64,000 nt of DNA. Source: JADJVL01 sp046331545. GTDB lineage: Bacteria > Acidobacteriota > Holophagae > Holophagales > Holophagaceae. Both the position numbers and the translations under genes were made by a program. The stretch's first letter is position 1. Each line of letters begins with the position of its first letter. The notes beneath the pieces were generated by a model. That model had not been told where the DNA came from, did not search any database, and was given only the letters and a program-made list of their open reading frames with translations. The stretch lies in contig JAXLQR010000002.1 of the NCBI GenBank assembly GCA_046331545.1, positions 3,038,001 through 3,102,000 on the forward strand, in the 5' to 3' direction. Shown in pieces: positions 8,143-17,164 of this stretch.

Positions 8143-9844
8143 CGTAGCCCTCCCTCCCGAGCACCGTAGCAGTGTCGAGGCCCGCTTCCCGCCGGAACTG
8201 AAGCGGGTCGTGGAATGGACGGACCACGGCCCCAGCAGCGACGTGTCCATCGGGATGGCCGGGCGCGGCAAGCTCGCCGGCTGCGCCGAGTGGCCCGGCG
8301 TCGAAGGCGCCTACAGCCTGGTGCAGGCCGGCTTCGAGCGGGCCAAGGACCTCCGTTCCATGCAGCGCCTCAACGAGATCGGCGCGGCGCTGGCCTCCGA
8401 GCAGCACCTCGACAAGCTGCTGGACCTCATCCTCACCCAGTCCCGGGGCCTCCTGTCGGCGGAAGCGGGCTCCATCTACCTCGTGGTGGGGGACGACGAG
8501 GCCAAGGAGCTGCTCTTCGCCCACACCCAGAACGCGAAGGTGAGCCTGCCCTACCACCGCTTCAAGATGCCCATCAGCCCGAGCACCCTGGCGGGCTTCG
8601 TGGCCAGCACCGGGGACCCCCTGAACATCCCCGACGTCTACCGCATCGCCGACACCGCGCCCTACCACTTCAACGACAGCTTCGACCGCCAGGCCCGCTA
8701 CCGCACCGTCTCCATGCTGGTGGTCCCGATGATCGACACCGAGGGGGAGATCCTCGGCGTCATCCAGTGGATCAACCGGGTGGAGGACGACGAGGGGGCG
8801 CCGGTGCCCTTCCTCGCCGAGCACCTGGTGCTGGCCAGGAGCCTCGCCGCCCAGGCCGGCGTCGCCGTGAAGAACGCCCAGCTCCGGGAGGACATCGAGA
8901 CCCTCTTCGAGGGCTTCGTGAACGCCTCCGTCACCGCCATCGAGGCCCGGGACCCGGTGACGTCGGGCCACAGCGGCCGGGTGGCCGACCTCACGGTGGG
9001 CCTCGCGGAGGCGGTGAACCTCACGCCGAACGGCCCCTATGGCCCCGTGAGCTTCACCGAGCGCCAGCTCCGCGAGATCCGCTACGCCAGCCTGCTCCAT
9101 GACTTCGGCAAGGTCGGCGTGCGGGAGCAGGTGCTGGTGAAGGCCAAGAAGCTGGATCCCCAGCGCATGGAGATCATCCTCCAGCGCCTCCGCCAGCGGC
9201 AGCTCGAGGAGGCCCTGCGGATGCTGCAGGAGGCCTGGAGGGGCGGCCAGCCCTTCGATCCGGGCCACTGGGAGCGCATCGTCCGCGACCGGCAGGAGGA
9301 GACCGAGCGCCTGATGGAGCTGGTGAAGCGCAGCAACGAGCCCTCGGTGCTGCCCCAGGACGTGGCCGAGGGCCTCGGCCTCCTGGAGGGCCTCACCTTC
9401 ACCCACTGGAACGGGAGCGACCACGAGATCGTCCACGCCGACGACCTGGCCTGCCTGCGGATCAAGAAGGGCAGCCTCTCCGAGGGCGAGCGCCTCGAGA
9501 TCGAGAGCCACGTCACCCACACCTTCCGCTTCCTCCAGCAGATCCCCTGGACGAAGGACCTGCGGGACATCCCCGAGATCGCCTACGCCCACCACGAGCG
9601 CCTCACGGGCCGGGGCTACCCCCGGCAGCTCGACGCCCCGGCCATCCCCGTGCAGAGCCGCGCCATGGCCATCTCCGACGTCTTCGACGCCCTCACCGCC
9701 CGGGACCGGCCCTACAAGGCCGCGGTGCCCCTGGAGAAGAGCCTGGCCATCCTCGACGACGAGGCGAAGGAGGGCCACCTCGACGCCCACCTCTTCCAGC
9801 TCTTCCTGGAGGCGCGCGTCTTCGAGCGCACGGTCAAGGCCTGA
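8132..9844 (+). CDS. GAF domain / HD-GYP domain cyclic-di-GMP phosphodiesterase
   Basis: This 570-residue cytoplasmic signalling protein has a GAF sensor domain (about residues 70-215) followed by an HD-GYP domain with LLHDFGKVGV near residue 320 and HHERLTGRGYP near residue 490. The two halves of the HD-GYP core are separated by an unusually long helical insertion of roughly 100 residues. HD-GYP domains hydrolyse c-di-GMP, so it probably adjusts second-messenger levels in response to a ligand bound by GAF. No Shine-Dalgarno sequence precedes the ATG, and a TATGCT box lies about 36 nt upstream. Its ATG is interlocked with the start of the divergent methyltransferase. Confidence 0.88.
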   Translation: MRLTVALPPEHRSSVEARFPPELKRVVEWTDHGPSSDVSIGMAGRGKLAGCAEWPGVEGAYSLVQAGFERAKDLRSMQRLNEIGAALASEQHLDKLLDLILTQSRGLLSAEAGSIYLVVGDDEAKELLFAHTQNAKVSLPYHRFKMPISPSTLAGFVASTGDPLNIPDVYRIADTAPYHFNDSFDRQARYRTVSMLVVPMIDTEGEILGVIQWINRVEDDEGAPVPFLAEHLVLARSLAAQAGVAVKNAQLREDIETLFEGFVNASVTAIEARDPVTSGHSGRVADLTVGLAEAVNLTPNGPYGPVSFTERQLREIRYASLLHDFGKVGVREQVLVKAKKLDPQRMEIILQRLRQRQLEEALRMLQEAWRGGQPFDPGHWERIVRDRQEETERLMELVKRSNEPSVLPQDVAEGLGLLEGLTFTHWNGSDHEIVHADDLACLRIKKGSLSEGERLEIESHVTHTFRFLQQIPWTKDLRDIPEIAYAHHERLTGRGYPRQLDAPAIPVQSRAMAISDVFDALTARDRPYKAAVPLEKSLAILDDEAKEGHLDAHLFQLFLEARVFERTVKA

Positions 9845-9911
9845 AGCGGGCCGGCGGGCTGAGGATTGGGCCTGAGGATGGAAGCAGGTGCCCTTGAAAA
9901 AGGCACCGCAT

Positions 9912-9942
9912 CCAACCGCGGCGGCTTTTTCGCCGCGGTTGG
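9912..9942 (+). terminator. Hairpin downstream of the HD-GYP gene
   Basis: A perfect 12-bp stem (9912-9923 with 9931-9942) encloses a T-rich 7-nt loop. It is the first strong hairpin after the stop at 9844, although no T-tract follows the stem. A smaller stem (9887-9892 with 9902-9907) precedes it. Confidence 0.5.
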
Positions 9943-9944
9943 CC

Positions 9945-10131
9945 GTGCCCGAGTCCGTCGCGGCTAAAGGGCCGCCGCGACGGACTCGGGCACCTTGTTC
10001 AGGTCAACTTCCAGGTCAAGGTCAAGGTCAACTTCAAGGTCAACTTCAAGGTCAAGGTCAACTTCAAGGTCAACTTCAAGGTCAACTTCAAGATCACGAT
10101 CCAGGTCCGGTTCAAGGTCGGGGCCAGGTTC
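9945..10131 (+). repeat. Long hairpin plus GGTCAAC tandem array, copy 1
   Basis: A perfect 20-bp stem (9945-9964 with 9974-9993, 9-nt loop) is followed by CTTGTT and an array built on the 12-mer AAGGTCAACTTC, interspersed with 6-nt AAGGTC units and decaying towards 10131. Frames run open through the array (EVDL/KVNF-like or Ser-Arg repeats), but these are artefacts of the period. The hairpin-spacer-array layout recurs twice near 44.3-44.75 kb. The array ends about 70 bases before fabZ and could sit in its leader. Confidence 0.8.
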
Positions 10132-10198
10132 AGGCCTGGGCCCCCTCCCGGCTCCAGTCCCCGCACCCACTATGCGAAACTGGCGGGTGGAGTCCCGC

Positions 10199-10678
10199 AT
10201 GTCCGACGCCCCCGAGCGAACGCCGAACACCCTCGACCTGCAGGCCATCATGGCCCTGCTGCCCCACCGCTACCCCATCCTCCTGGTGGACCGCATCCTC
10301 GACTTCGAGCGGGGGCAGTGGATCCGGGGGCTGAAGAACATCAGCTTCAACGAGCAGGTCTTCCAGGGCCACTTCCCCAAGCGCCCGGTCTTCCCCGGCG
10401 TCTTCATCGTGGAGGCCATGGCCCAGACCGGCGGCTGCCTCGTGATGCAGGAGTTCGACGACCTGGCCTCCAAGGTCATCTACTTCATGGCCATCGACGG
10501 CGTGAAGTTCCGCAAGCCGGTGGTGCCCGGGGACCAGCTGGTGATGGAGGTGAAGGTGCTCTCCTTCAAGGGCCGCGTCTGCAAGCTGCGGGGCGAGGCC
10601 TTCGTGAACGGGACCAAGGTCGCCGAGGCGGAGTTCATGTCCATGCTCATGGACGTCGAGGCGGAGGCCTCCAAGTGA
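10199..10678 (+). CDS. fabZ: 3-hydroxyacyl-[acyl-carrier-protein] dehydratase FabZ
   Basis: This 159-residue hot-dog-fold enzyme dehydrates 3-hydroxyacyl-ACP in fatty acid elongation. The catalytic histidine lies in GHFPKRPVFPG and the glutamate in EAMAQTGG; LLPHRYPILLVDRI is the family N-terminal signature. The ATG at 10199 is preferred because GGTGGAG precedes it by 6 nt; an in-frame ATG at 10172 is possible. It overlaps lpxA by 4 nt (GTGA), the usual pairing of fatty acid and lipid A synthesis genes. Confidence 0.95.
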   Translation: MSDAPERTPNTLDLQAIMALLPHRYPILLVDRILDFERGQWIRGLKNISFNEQVFQGHFPKRPVFPGVFIVEAMAQTGGCLVMQEFDDLASKVIYFMAIDGVKFRKPVVPGDQLVMEVKVLSFKGRVCKLRGEAFVNGTKVAEAEFMSMLMDVEAEASK

Positions 10679-11472
10679 GCGCATCCCCTGCCGCCAGCAT
10701 CCATCCCACCGCCGTCGTCTCCCCCGACGCCGTCCTCGGGGAGGGCGTCGTCATCGGCCCCTTCTGCCTCGTGGAGGGCAACGCCCGCATCGGCGCCCGC
10801 ACCACCCTGCGCAGCCACGTCACCATCGGACCGCACACCGAGCTCGGCGAGGACAACGTCCTCTTCCCCCACGCGACGCTGGGCATGGAGCCCCAGGACC
10901 TGAAGTTCAGGGGCGAGCCCACGCGGCTCGTGGTGGGCAGCCGCAACCACTTCCGGGAGGGCTGCACCCTGCACCGGGGCACCGTGGGCGGCGGCGGCCT
11001 CACCACCGTGGGGGACGACAACTTCTTCATGACGGGGGCCCACGTCGCCCACGACTGCCACGTGGGCAGCGGCAACATCTTCGCGAACTGCGCCACCCTG
11101 GCGGGCCACGTGGAGGTGGGCGACAAGGCCAACATCGGCGCCTTCTCCGCGGTGCACCAGTTCTGCCGGGTGGGGGACCACGCCTTCATGGGCGGCTTCA
11201 CCGTGGCCACCATGGACGTGCTGCCCTTCATGAAGACCGTCGGCGCCCGGGACACCAAGAGCTACGGCGTGAACACCATCGGACTGCAACGCAAGGGCTT
11301 CTCCCCCGAGGTGGTGGAGGGCCTCAAGAAGGCCTTCCGCACCCTCTTCCACAGCGGCCTGCTGCGGGAGGAGGCCCTGGCCAAGGTGGAGGCGGAATTC
11401 GGCCACCTCGCCGAAGTGGCCTACCTGGCCCGCTTCATCCGCGAATCCAAGCGCGGCATCCACCGGGGCTGA
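10675..11472 (+). CDS. lpxA: Acyl-ACP--UDP-N-acetylglucosamine O-acyltransferase LpxA
   Basis: This 265-residue left-handed beta-helix protein performs the first acylation of UDP-GlcNAc in lipid A synthesis. Hexapeptide repeats fill the first two thirds (for example SIHPTAVVSPDAVLGEGVVI), and the catalytic histidine is in HVAHDCHVG. The helical C-terminal domain is complete. The GTG start overlaps the fabZ stop and has GGAGG 7 nt upstream. Its presence shows the cell makes lipopolysaccharide or a related lipid A. era follows after 3 nt. Confidence 0.95.
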   Translation: MSASPAASIHPTAVVSPDAVLGEGVVIGPFCLVEGNARIGARTTLRSHVTIGPHTELGEDNVLFPHATLGMEPQDLKFRGEPTRLVVGSRNHFREGCTLHRGTVGGGGLTTVGDDNFFMTGAHVAHDCHVGSGNIFANCATLAGHVEVGDKANIGAFSAVHQFCRVGDHAFMGGFTVATMDVLPFMKTVGARDTKSYGVNTIGLQRKGFSPEVVEGLKKAFRTLFHSGLLREEALAKVEAEFGHLAEVAYLARFIRESKRGIHRG

Positions 11473-11475
11473 GGG

Positions 11476-12387
11476 ATGACGCGCCGCTGCGCCACCGTGG
11501 CCCTGGCGGGCCTGCCGAACTCGGGGAAGTCCACCCTGCTGAACGCCCTGGTGGGCGAGAAGCTGGCGGCCACGAGCCCGGTGGCCCAGACCACCCGGGG
11601 CCGCATCCTCGGGGTGGTGGAGCGCGGCGAGGCGCAGCTCTGCTTCCTGGACATGCCGGGCTTCCACCAGCCCAAGCACGCCCTGAACCACCGCATGGTG
11701 CAGGCCATCGACGCGGCCCTCCAGGAGGCGGACATCCTCCTCTGGGTGGTGGACGCGGACGGCTACCTGGGCGCGGGCGAGCGGGCCTTCGCGAAGAAGC
11801 TCAAGGCCCTCCAGCGCCCGGTCTATCTCATCCTCAACAAGCTGGACCTGCTCTCCAAGGGCCGCCTCCTGGAGAAGGTGGCCCTCTACAAGGACCTGAT
11901 GGCCTTCGCGGAGATTGTCCCGGTGTCGGCGAAGCTCTCGACGAACCTTGATCCCCTCTGGGCCCTGCTGGAGCGGGACGCGCCGGAGGGCGAGTGGCTC
12001 GTGGCGGACGGCGCCTTCACGGACCAGACCGAGCGGTCCATGGCCGCGGAATTCATCCGGGAGAAGGTGCTGCGCAAGACGCGGGAGGAAGTGCCCCACG
12101 GCGTGGCGGTGGAGGTGGTCCGCTGGATCGAGGATGGCGACGATCACGACGGGCAGAACGAGGTCCCCGAGGGCGGCGTCTTCATCGCCGCCGAGATCCT
12201 GGTGGAGCGGTCCGGCCACCGGAAGATCCTCCTGGGCAGCCAGGGCGCGACCATCAAGGACATCCGGATCTCGGCCCAGCGCGAGCTGAAGAAGCTGCTC
12301 CAGCGGCCGGTGAAGCTGGAACTGTTCGTGAAGGTGGAGGAAGGCTGGCGGGACCGGCCGGACAAGCTGGACCGGCTGAGGCTTTAG
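11476..12387 (+). CDS. era: GTPase Era
   Basis: This 303-residue GTPase binds 16S rRNA during small-subunit assembly. The G motifs are visible: GLPNSGKST (G1), DMPGFH (G3), NKLD (G4) and SAK (G5). A C-terminal KH domain carries LLGSQGATIKDIRISAQRE. The length is normal. It is the third gene of the tight fabZ-lpxA-era block and is followed by a copy of the GGCTCTG repeat starting directly after its stop. Confidence 0.95.
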   Translation: MTRRCATVALAGLPNSGKSTLLNALVGEKLAATSPVAQTTRGRILGVVERGEAQLCFLDMPGFHQPKHALNHRMVQAIDAALQEADILLWVVDADGYLGAGERAFAKKLKALQRPVYLILNKLDLLSKGRLLEKVALYKDLMAFAEIVPVSAKLSTNLDPLWALLERDAPEGEWLVADGAFTDQTERSMAAEFIREKVLRKTREEVPHGVAVEVVRWIEDGDDHDGQNEVPEGGVFIAAEILVERSGHRKILLGSQGATIKDIRISAQRELKKLLQRPVKLELFVKVEEGWRDRPDKLDRLRL

Positions 12388-12410
12388 GCTCTGGGCTCTG
12401 GGCTCTGGCC
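12388..12410. repeat. GGGCTCT-type intergenic repeat, copy A
   Basis: Three head-to-tail GGCTCTG-like heptamers begin at the era stop codon. The same motif occurs in two other intergenic regions, where it pairs with an inverted partner. Only the half-element is present here. Confidence 0.5.
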
Positions 12411-12436
12411 AGGACGGAAAGGCGCGAGGTGATGCG

Positions 12437-13141
12437 ATGCGGTTCCCCCCCAGCCTGGTCATCCTGACCGGCGCGGGGATCAGCGCCGAGAGCGGGGTGA
12501 AGACCTTCCGCGATGCGGGCGGCCTGTGGGAGGACCACCGCCTCGAGGACGTGGCGAGCCCCGAGGGCTTCGCCCGGGACCCCGGGCTCGTGCAGCGCTT
12601 CTACAACGCCCGGCGGCGCCAGCTCCCCCAGGTCCAGCCCAACGCGGCCCACCTCGCCCTGGCGCGCCTGGAAGCCGAGTGGCCGGGGGACTTCCTGCTG
12701 GTGACCCAGAACGTGGACGACCTGCACCAGCGTGCGGGCTCGCGCAGCCTCATCCCCATGCATGGCGAGCTGCTGAAGGCCCGCTGCACCCTCTGCGAGA
12801 AGGCGTCCCCCTGGGAGGCCGACATCGAGCCTTCGTCGGCCTGCCCCGCCTGCGGCGACACCGGCTTCCTCCGGCCCCACATCGTCTGGTTCGGCGAGAT
12901 GCCCCTGGAACTCGACCGCATCTTCCGCGCCCTGGGCGGGTGCGACGTCTTCGCCGCCATCGGCACCTCGGGCAACGTCTACCCCGCCGCCGGCTTCGTG
13001 GACGCGGTGCCGCGCAGCTGCCGCACGGTGGAGCTGAACCTCGAGGCCAGCCTCGTGGCCTCCTCGTTCCAGGAGCGCCGGACGGGCAGGGCCACGGATC
13101 TGGTGCCCGCGTGGGTCGAGGAAGTGCTAAGGACCGTTTGA
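12437..13141 (+). CDS. cobB: SIR2 family NAD-dependent protein deacylase (CobB-like)
   Basis: This 234-residue sirtuin has the NAD-binding motif TGAGISAESGVKTFRD at the N-terminus, TQNVDDLHQRAG in the middle and the catalytic histidine in PMHGEL. Four zinc cysteines occur as RCTLC and CPACG. Sirtuins remove acetyl or succinyl groups from lysines while consuming NAD; class III (CobB) is favoured by the prokaryotic pattern. It stands alone after era in the same direction, about 50 bases away. Confidence 0.92.
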   Translation: MRFPPSLVILTGAGISAESGVKTFRDAGGLWEDHRLEDVASPEGFARDPGLVQRFYNARRRQLPQVQPNAAHLALARLEAEWPGDFLLVTQNVDDLHQRAGSRSLIPMHGELLKARCTLCEKASPWEADIEPSSACPACGDTGFLRPHIVWFGEMPLELDRIFRALGGCDVFAAIGTSGNVYPAAGFVDAVPRSCRTVELNLEASLVASSFQERRTGRATDLVPAWVEEVLRTV

Positions 13142-13290
13142 CGCGGGATTGTCAAAATTAGTGATTCGCAACGTCACGGGCGGGACGTCACAATGGAGGG
13201 CTCGGATCGCCCACCCAACGACCCCGTATACCCGGCCCTTCCCCCATTGCTGGACCATCCCCGCCCGTCCCGGGCCACAGGAGTGAACGC

Positions 13291-16200
13291 ATGAACACCC
13301 GACGCTGGAGCACCCTCGCCCTCAGCGCCATGGCCTGCGCCATGGTCGCCACCCCCGCCCTGGCCCAGACCGGCCAGACCACCGGCGCCGTGCGCGGCAC
13401 CGTGAAGTCCAAGAAGGCGGGCGCCCTGGGCGGCGCCACGGTCATGCTCCGCAACCTGGAGACCGGCTTCACCCGCTCGGTGCAGTCCAATCCCGCCGGC
13501 GAGTACCAGTTCAGCCTGCTCCCCGTGGGCACCTACGAGCTGACGGTCACCGCCTCCGGCATGAAGACGGTGAAGGACAACAGCGTGAAGGTGGTCCTCG
13601 GCCAGTCCACGGTGCAGAACTTCAGCCTGGACGCCGCCGAGGCCTCCGCCGTGGTCGAGGTGGTGTCCTCCGCCGCCGCCCTGGACACCCAGCAGGTGAA
13701 CACGGTGACCAGCGTGGACGAGAACCTGGTGGAGAACATCCCCCTGAACGGCCGCAACTTCACCGACCTGGTGGCCCTCACCCCCATGGCGGCCCCCGAC
13801 GACGGCAACGGCCGCACCAACGTCGGCGGCGCCCGCGGCATCCAGAACAACCTCACCATCGACGGCGCGAGCTACCAGTCCAACTTCTTCGGCGAGCAGC
13901 GCGGCTCCACCCGCATCCCCTTCACCTTCGGCGCCGACACCATCCGCGAGCTGCAGATCATCACCAACGCCTACGACGCCCAGTACGGCAACGCGGCGGG
14001 CGCGGTGATCAACGCGGTCTCCAAGACCGGCACCAACGAGTTCCGCGGCACGCTGCTCTACCAGGTGCGCCCCAGCAGCCTGGTGGCCCGCATCCAGCCC
14101 GTGCCGCCGAACTTCTCCAACGGCGCGGACCGCAACGCCGCGACCAACTCGCCGAACGCCCTGAAGCGGGACTTCAAGCAGGACATCGTCAACTTCACCT
14201 ATGGCGGTCCGATCATCAAGGACAAGCTCCACTTCTTCGTGGGCGTGGAGACGCTGCACTACACCGAGGACCTCACACCGAACTTCGTGGTGGCCTCCTC
14301 GGGCGGCAACAGCCAGACCTTCTTCGACCAGTGGCTCCCGATCTTCGGCAAGATCGTCGCCGGGAACGACGGGCACACCCTGGCGTCGGAAAGCGGCAGC
14401 ACCTACACCCAGGACATCCGCAACACGGCCTACTTCGGCCGCCTGGACTGGACCATCAATTCCAACCACCGCATGACGCTCCGGGTGAACGCCCAGGACT
14501 TCAAGGCCCTGAACGGCACCACCAACCTCACCTCCAGCTTCGCCCCCTCCACCGGCGTGTCCAACCAGGGCACGGAGAAGGACAGCGGCCTCTCCTGGGT
14601 GCTCGAGCTGAACAGCGTCCTGAGCAACAATCTCGTGAACGAGGCCCGCCTCCAGCGCGCCATCGAGCGCCGCCCGCGCTTCGCCAACACCACGGCGATG
14701 TCCGAGATGCAGATCAGCAGCGCCTGGACCGCCGGCCAGACCAACTTCCTGCCCAACGGCCTGGACGAGAAGACCTGGCAGTTCATCGACAACCTCACCT
14801 ACGTGAGCGGCGACTGGACCTTCAAGGGCGGCGTGGACCTGCAGAAGTTCGACTTCGTGAACACGTTCTACCGCTACCAGAACGGCTCCTACAGCTTCAG
14901 CAACTACCAGACCGCCGTGCAGTGGGCCCAGGGCGTGCTCACCAACTCCAGCTCCGCCCGCCTTCAGTACACGGGCTCCTACAGCGACTTCGGCGGCGCC
15001 ATCGCCTACAGCTCCAAGCTCTTCACGGGCTACGTCCAGGCCCAGTACGCGGGCCTGCTGGACAAGCGCCTGAACCTGACCTTGGGCCTCCGCTTCACCA
15101 AGGAGGACCAGCCCGAGAATCCGCGGCCCAACGGCCAGTTCCAGGGCCTGGACCAGGCCAACGACGCCTCCAGCGTGGATCCCCGGCTCGGCTTCACCCT
15201 CGACCTGACGGGCAAGGGGGACACCATCCTGCGGGGCGGCATGGGGCAGTTCACCACGCCCACGCCTTCGCTGACGGTGTCCAACACCATGAACAGCAAC
15301 GGGAACACCACGAGCACCTTCGTCATCACCAGCTCCGGCGCCAGCACCACGCTGCTCCAGACCTTCAATTCCGGCCTGCTCTCCTACGGGCAGCGCGTCC
15401 AGAACGGCGGCACGGTGTTCACCCCGCTGCCCCAGGACGTGCTCCGCAACCCGGGGAACTACGGCCTGGCCTCGGCGTTCTCGGCCTCCAAGACCGGCCA
15501 GGTCTGGGATCCCGACAACAAGCTCACCGTCGCCAAGCGCATGTCCCTCGGGCTCGAGCACCAGTACGCCAACGGCCTGAAGCTGGGCGTCATGGGCGTC
15601 TACACGAAGTTCGAGAACCTGCAGTACTTCGTGAACATCAACATGTGGCAGCTCAACGCCGACGGCACCTTCAATGCCAACGGCTGGTACCAGGACGGCT
15701 TCCCGACCACCGTCAACCGGTTCAGCACCACGGGCACCAACGGCCGGCCGAACAAGGCCATGGTCCGCGGGCGCCTGCTGGACCTCTCCGGCTTCGGGAA
15801 CGTGGCCCTCTCCAAGAACGACGGCATCGGCCGCTACTCGGCCATCGCCTTCACCGCCTCGAAGTTCTCCGACAAGGGCTACGGCTTCCAGTCCACGCTG
15901 ACCATCGCCAAGTCCCGGGACAACAACAGTAACGAGCGCGACACCTTCGGCACCACCTCGAGCATCGCCACGCCGGCCAACCCCAACGACTCCTACGGGT
16001 GGGCGGACAGCGACCGCCGGGTGCGCCTGACCACCGCGGCCTACTTCCCCGTGATCTGGGGCATCAAGGGCTCGGTGAACTACAGCTACCAGTCCGGCCG
16101 GCCCTATAGCGCCAACTTCTCCGCGGACACCAACGGCGACACCTTCACCAACGACTTCGCCGTCCAGCTCGGCTACCCCCGCAACCTGCGCCGGCAGCCC

Positions 16201-16431
16201 GGGCAGAAGAACCTGGACGCCCGGTTCTCGAGGAACTTCGAGATCACGCGCCGCTTCCAGGTGGAGGTCTTCACGGACATCTTCAACGTCTTCAACTGGG
16301 CGAACCAGCGCACCGGCAACACCACCTACGCCACCAACACGACCAGCACGCCCTTCGCCGACTGGGGCGCCCTCAGCATCGTGGACCGCAAGACCCGCGA
16401 AGTGCAGCTCGGCGTCCGCGCCCGCTTCTAG
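13291..16431 (+). CDS. TonB-dependent receptor with carboxypeptidase-regulatory-like N-terminal domain (Oar-like), receptor 1
   Basis: This 1046-residue outer-membrane protein has a signal peptide (about 1-25, ending ALAQ), a carboxypeptidase-regulatory-like Ig fold (about 28-115), a plug region with NIPLNGRNFTDLVALTP, and a long beta-barrel ending in an aromatic residue (VRARF). This architecture is typical of the expanded Oar-like receptors of Acidobacteriota, believed to import large or complex substrates using TonB; the ligand is unknown. A gap of 149 bases upstream probably holds its promoter. A strong terminator follows. It resembles the receptor at 29198-32074 in domain order. Confidence 0.93.
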   Translation: MNTRRWSTLALSAMACAMVATPALAQTGQTTGAVRGTVKSKKAGALGGATVMLRNLETGFTRSVQSNPAGEYQFSLLPVGTYELTVTASGMKTVKDNSVKVVLGQSTVQNFSLDAAEASAVVEVVSSAAALDTQQVNTVTSVDENLVENIPLNGRNFTDLVALTPMAAPDDGNGRTNVGGARGIQNNLTIDGASYQSNFFGEQRGSTRIPFTFGADTIRELQIITNAYDAQYGNAAGAVINAVSKTGTNEFRGTLLYQVRPSSLVARIQPVPPNFSNGADRNAATNSPNALKRDFKQDIVNFTYGGPIIKDKLHFFVGVETLHYTEDLTPNFVVASSGGNSQTFFDQWLPIFGKIVAGNDGHTLASESGSTYTQDIRNTAYFGRLDWTINSNHRMTLRVNAQDFKALNGTTNLTSSFAPSTGVSNQGTEKDSGLSWVLELNSVLSNNLVNEARLQRAIERRPRFANTTAMSEMQISSAWTAGQTNFLPNGLDEKTWQFIDNLTYVSGDWTFKGGVDLQKFDFVNTFYRYQNGSYSFSNYQTAVQWAQGVLTNSSSARLQYTGSYSDFGGAIAYSSKLFTGYVQAQYAGLLDKRLNLTLGLRFTKEDQPENPRPNGQFQGLDQANDASSVDPRLGFTLDLTGKGDTILRGGMGQFTTPTPSLTVSNTMNSNGNTTSTFVITSSGASTTLLQTFNSGLLSYGQRVQNGGTVFTPLPQDVLRNPGNYGLASAFSASKTGQVWDPDNKLTVAKRMSLGLEHQYANGLKLGVMGVYTKFENLQYFVNINMWQLNADGTFNANGWYQDGFPTTVNRFSTTGTNGRPNKAMVRGRLLDLSGFGNVALSKNDGIGRYSAIAFTASKFSDKGYGFQSTLTIAKSRDNNSNERDTFGTTSSIATPANPNDSYGWADSDRRVRLTTAAYFPVIWGIKGSVNYSYQSGRPYSANFSADTNGDTFTNDFAVQLGYPRNLRRQPGQKNLDARFSRNFEITRRFQVEVFTDIFNVFNWANQRTGNTTYATNTTSTPFADWGALSIVDRKTREVQLGVRARF

Positions 16432-16450
16432 GCCTGCGCGCCGCGCCCGG

Positions 16451-16476
16451 AAAGCCCCCGCGCGAGCGGGGGCTTT
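16451..16476. terminator. Bidirectional terminator between receptor 1 and the PLPBP gene
   Basis: An 11-bp stem AAAGCCCCCGC/GCGGGGGCTTT with a GCGA loop is flanked by T-rich sequence on the plus strand. It sits between two convergent genes and can serve both. Its right edge touches the stop codon of the minus-strand gene. Confidence 0.85.
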
Positions 16477-17142
16477 TCACGTCCGGGCGCCGAAGAAGTC
16501 GGTGCCGACGCGCACCTGGTCCGATCCCGCGGCGATGGCGGCCTCCAGGTCGCCGCTCATGCCCATGCTGAGGCGCAGCGGAAGGCCCAGCCGCTGCCGC
16601 CAGGCCTCCCGCAGCGCCTCCAGCTGGCTGAACGCCGCGTCCAGCCCCGGGGGCGGGATGGCCATGAAGCCGCGGAGGGGCAGGCGGGGCTGGGCCTCGA
16701 GGGCCGCCACCAGCCCGGGCAGGTCTGTGGCTGCGCAGCCGCCTTGCTTCGTGGCCTCGTCCCAGAGGTCCACCTGGATCCACACCGGCCGCGCGAGGTC
16801 CAGTTCCTCCGCGAGGCGGCCGAGGCGTTCCACGAGGTCCAGCCGGTCCACCGACATCAGCTCGGCGAAACGCAGCAGGGCGGGCTTGGCCTTGTTGCGC
16901 TGCAGCGGCCCCAGCAGCACGAAGCGCAGGTCCGGCCGCGCCTCCGCCTTGGCCGCGCCCTCCTGCACGTAGTTCTCGCCGAAGGTCTCGAAGCCGAGGG
17001 CGGCGGCTTCCACGATCGCCTTCAGGGGCTGCCGCTTCGAGACCGGCAGCAGCTCCACCGCGGCGGGATCGCGGCCCGCGGCCTCGCAGGCCCGGGCGAT
17101 GCGGGCGCGCAGGGCTTCGACGCGGTCCCCCAGGTCGCTCAT
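16477..17142 (-). CDS. YggS/PROSC family PLP-binding protein (pyridoxal phosphate homeostasis)
   Basis: This 221-residue TIM-barrel protein binds PLP without known catalytic turnover and helps balance B6 vitamers. The PLP lysine lies in LLPVSKRQPLKAI, and GFETFGENYVQEG and the C-terminal LSMGMSGDLEAAI-type phosphate loop are conserved. The ATG at 17142 matches the family N-terminus (variant of a helix followed by VELLPVSK). It is convergent with receptor 1 and downstream of the zinc-ribbon gene. Confidence 0.92.
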   Translation of the reverse strand: MSDLGDRVEALRARIARACEAAGRDPAAVELLPVSKRQPLKAIVEAAALGFETFGENYVQEGAAKAEARPDLRFVLLGPLQRNKAKPALLRFAELMSVDRLDLVERLGRLAEELDLARPVWIQVDLWDEATKQGGCAATDLPGLVAALEAQPRLPLRGFMAIPPPGLDAAFSQLEALREAWRQRLGLPLRLSMGMSGDLEAAIAAGSDQVRVGTDFFGART

Positions 17143-17164
17143 GGGGCCATTCTGCCCGCGGGGC

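Noticed and set aside
9964..10251. Open frame with EVDL repeats (minus strand) as a repeat protein
   Set aside because: The period comes from the non-coding array, the stem hairpin is included in the frame, and all other frames are open too.
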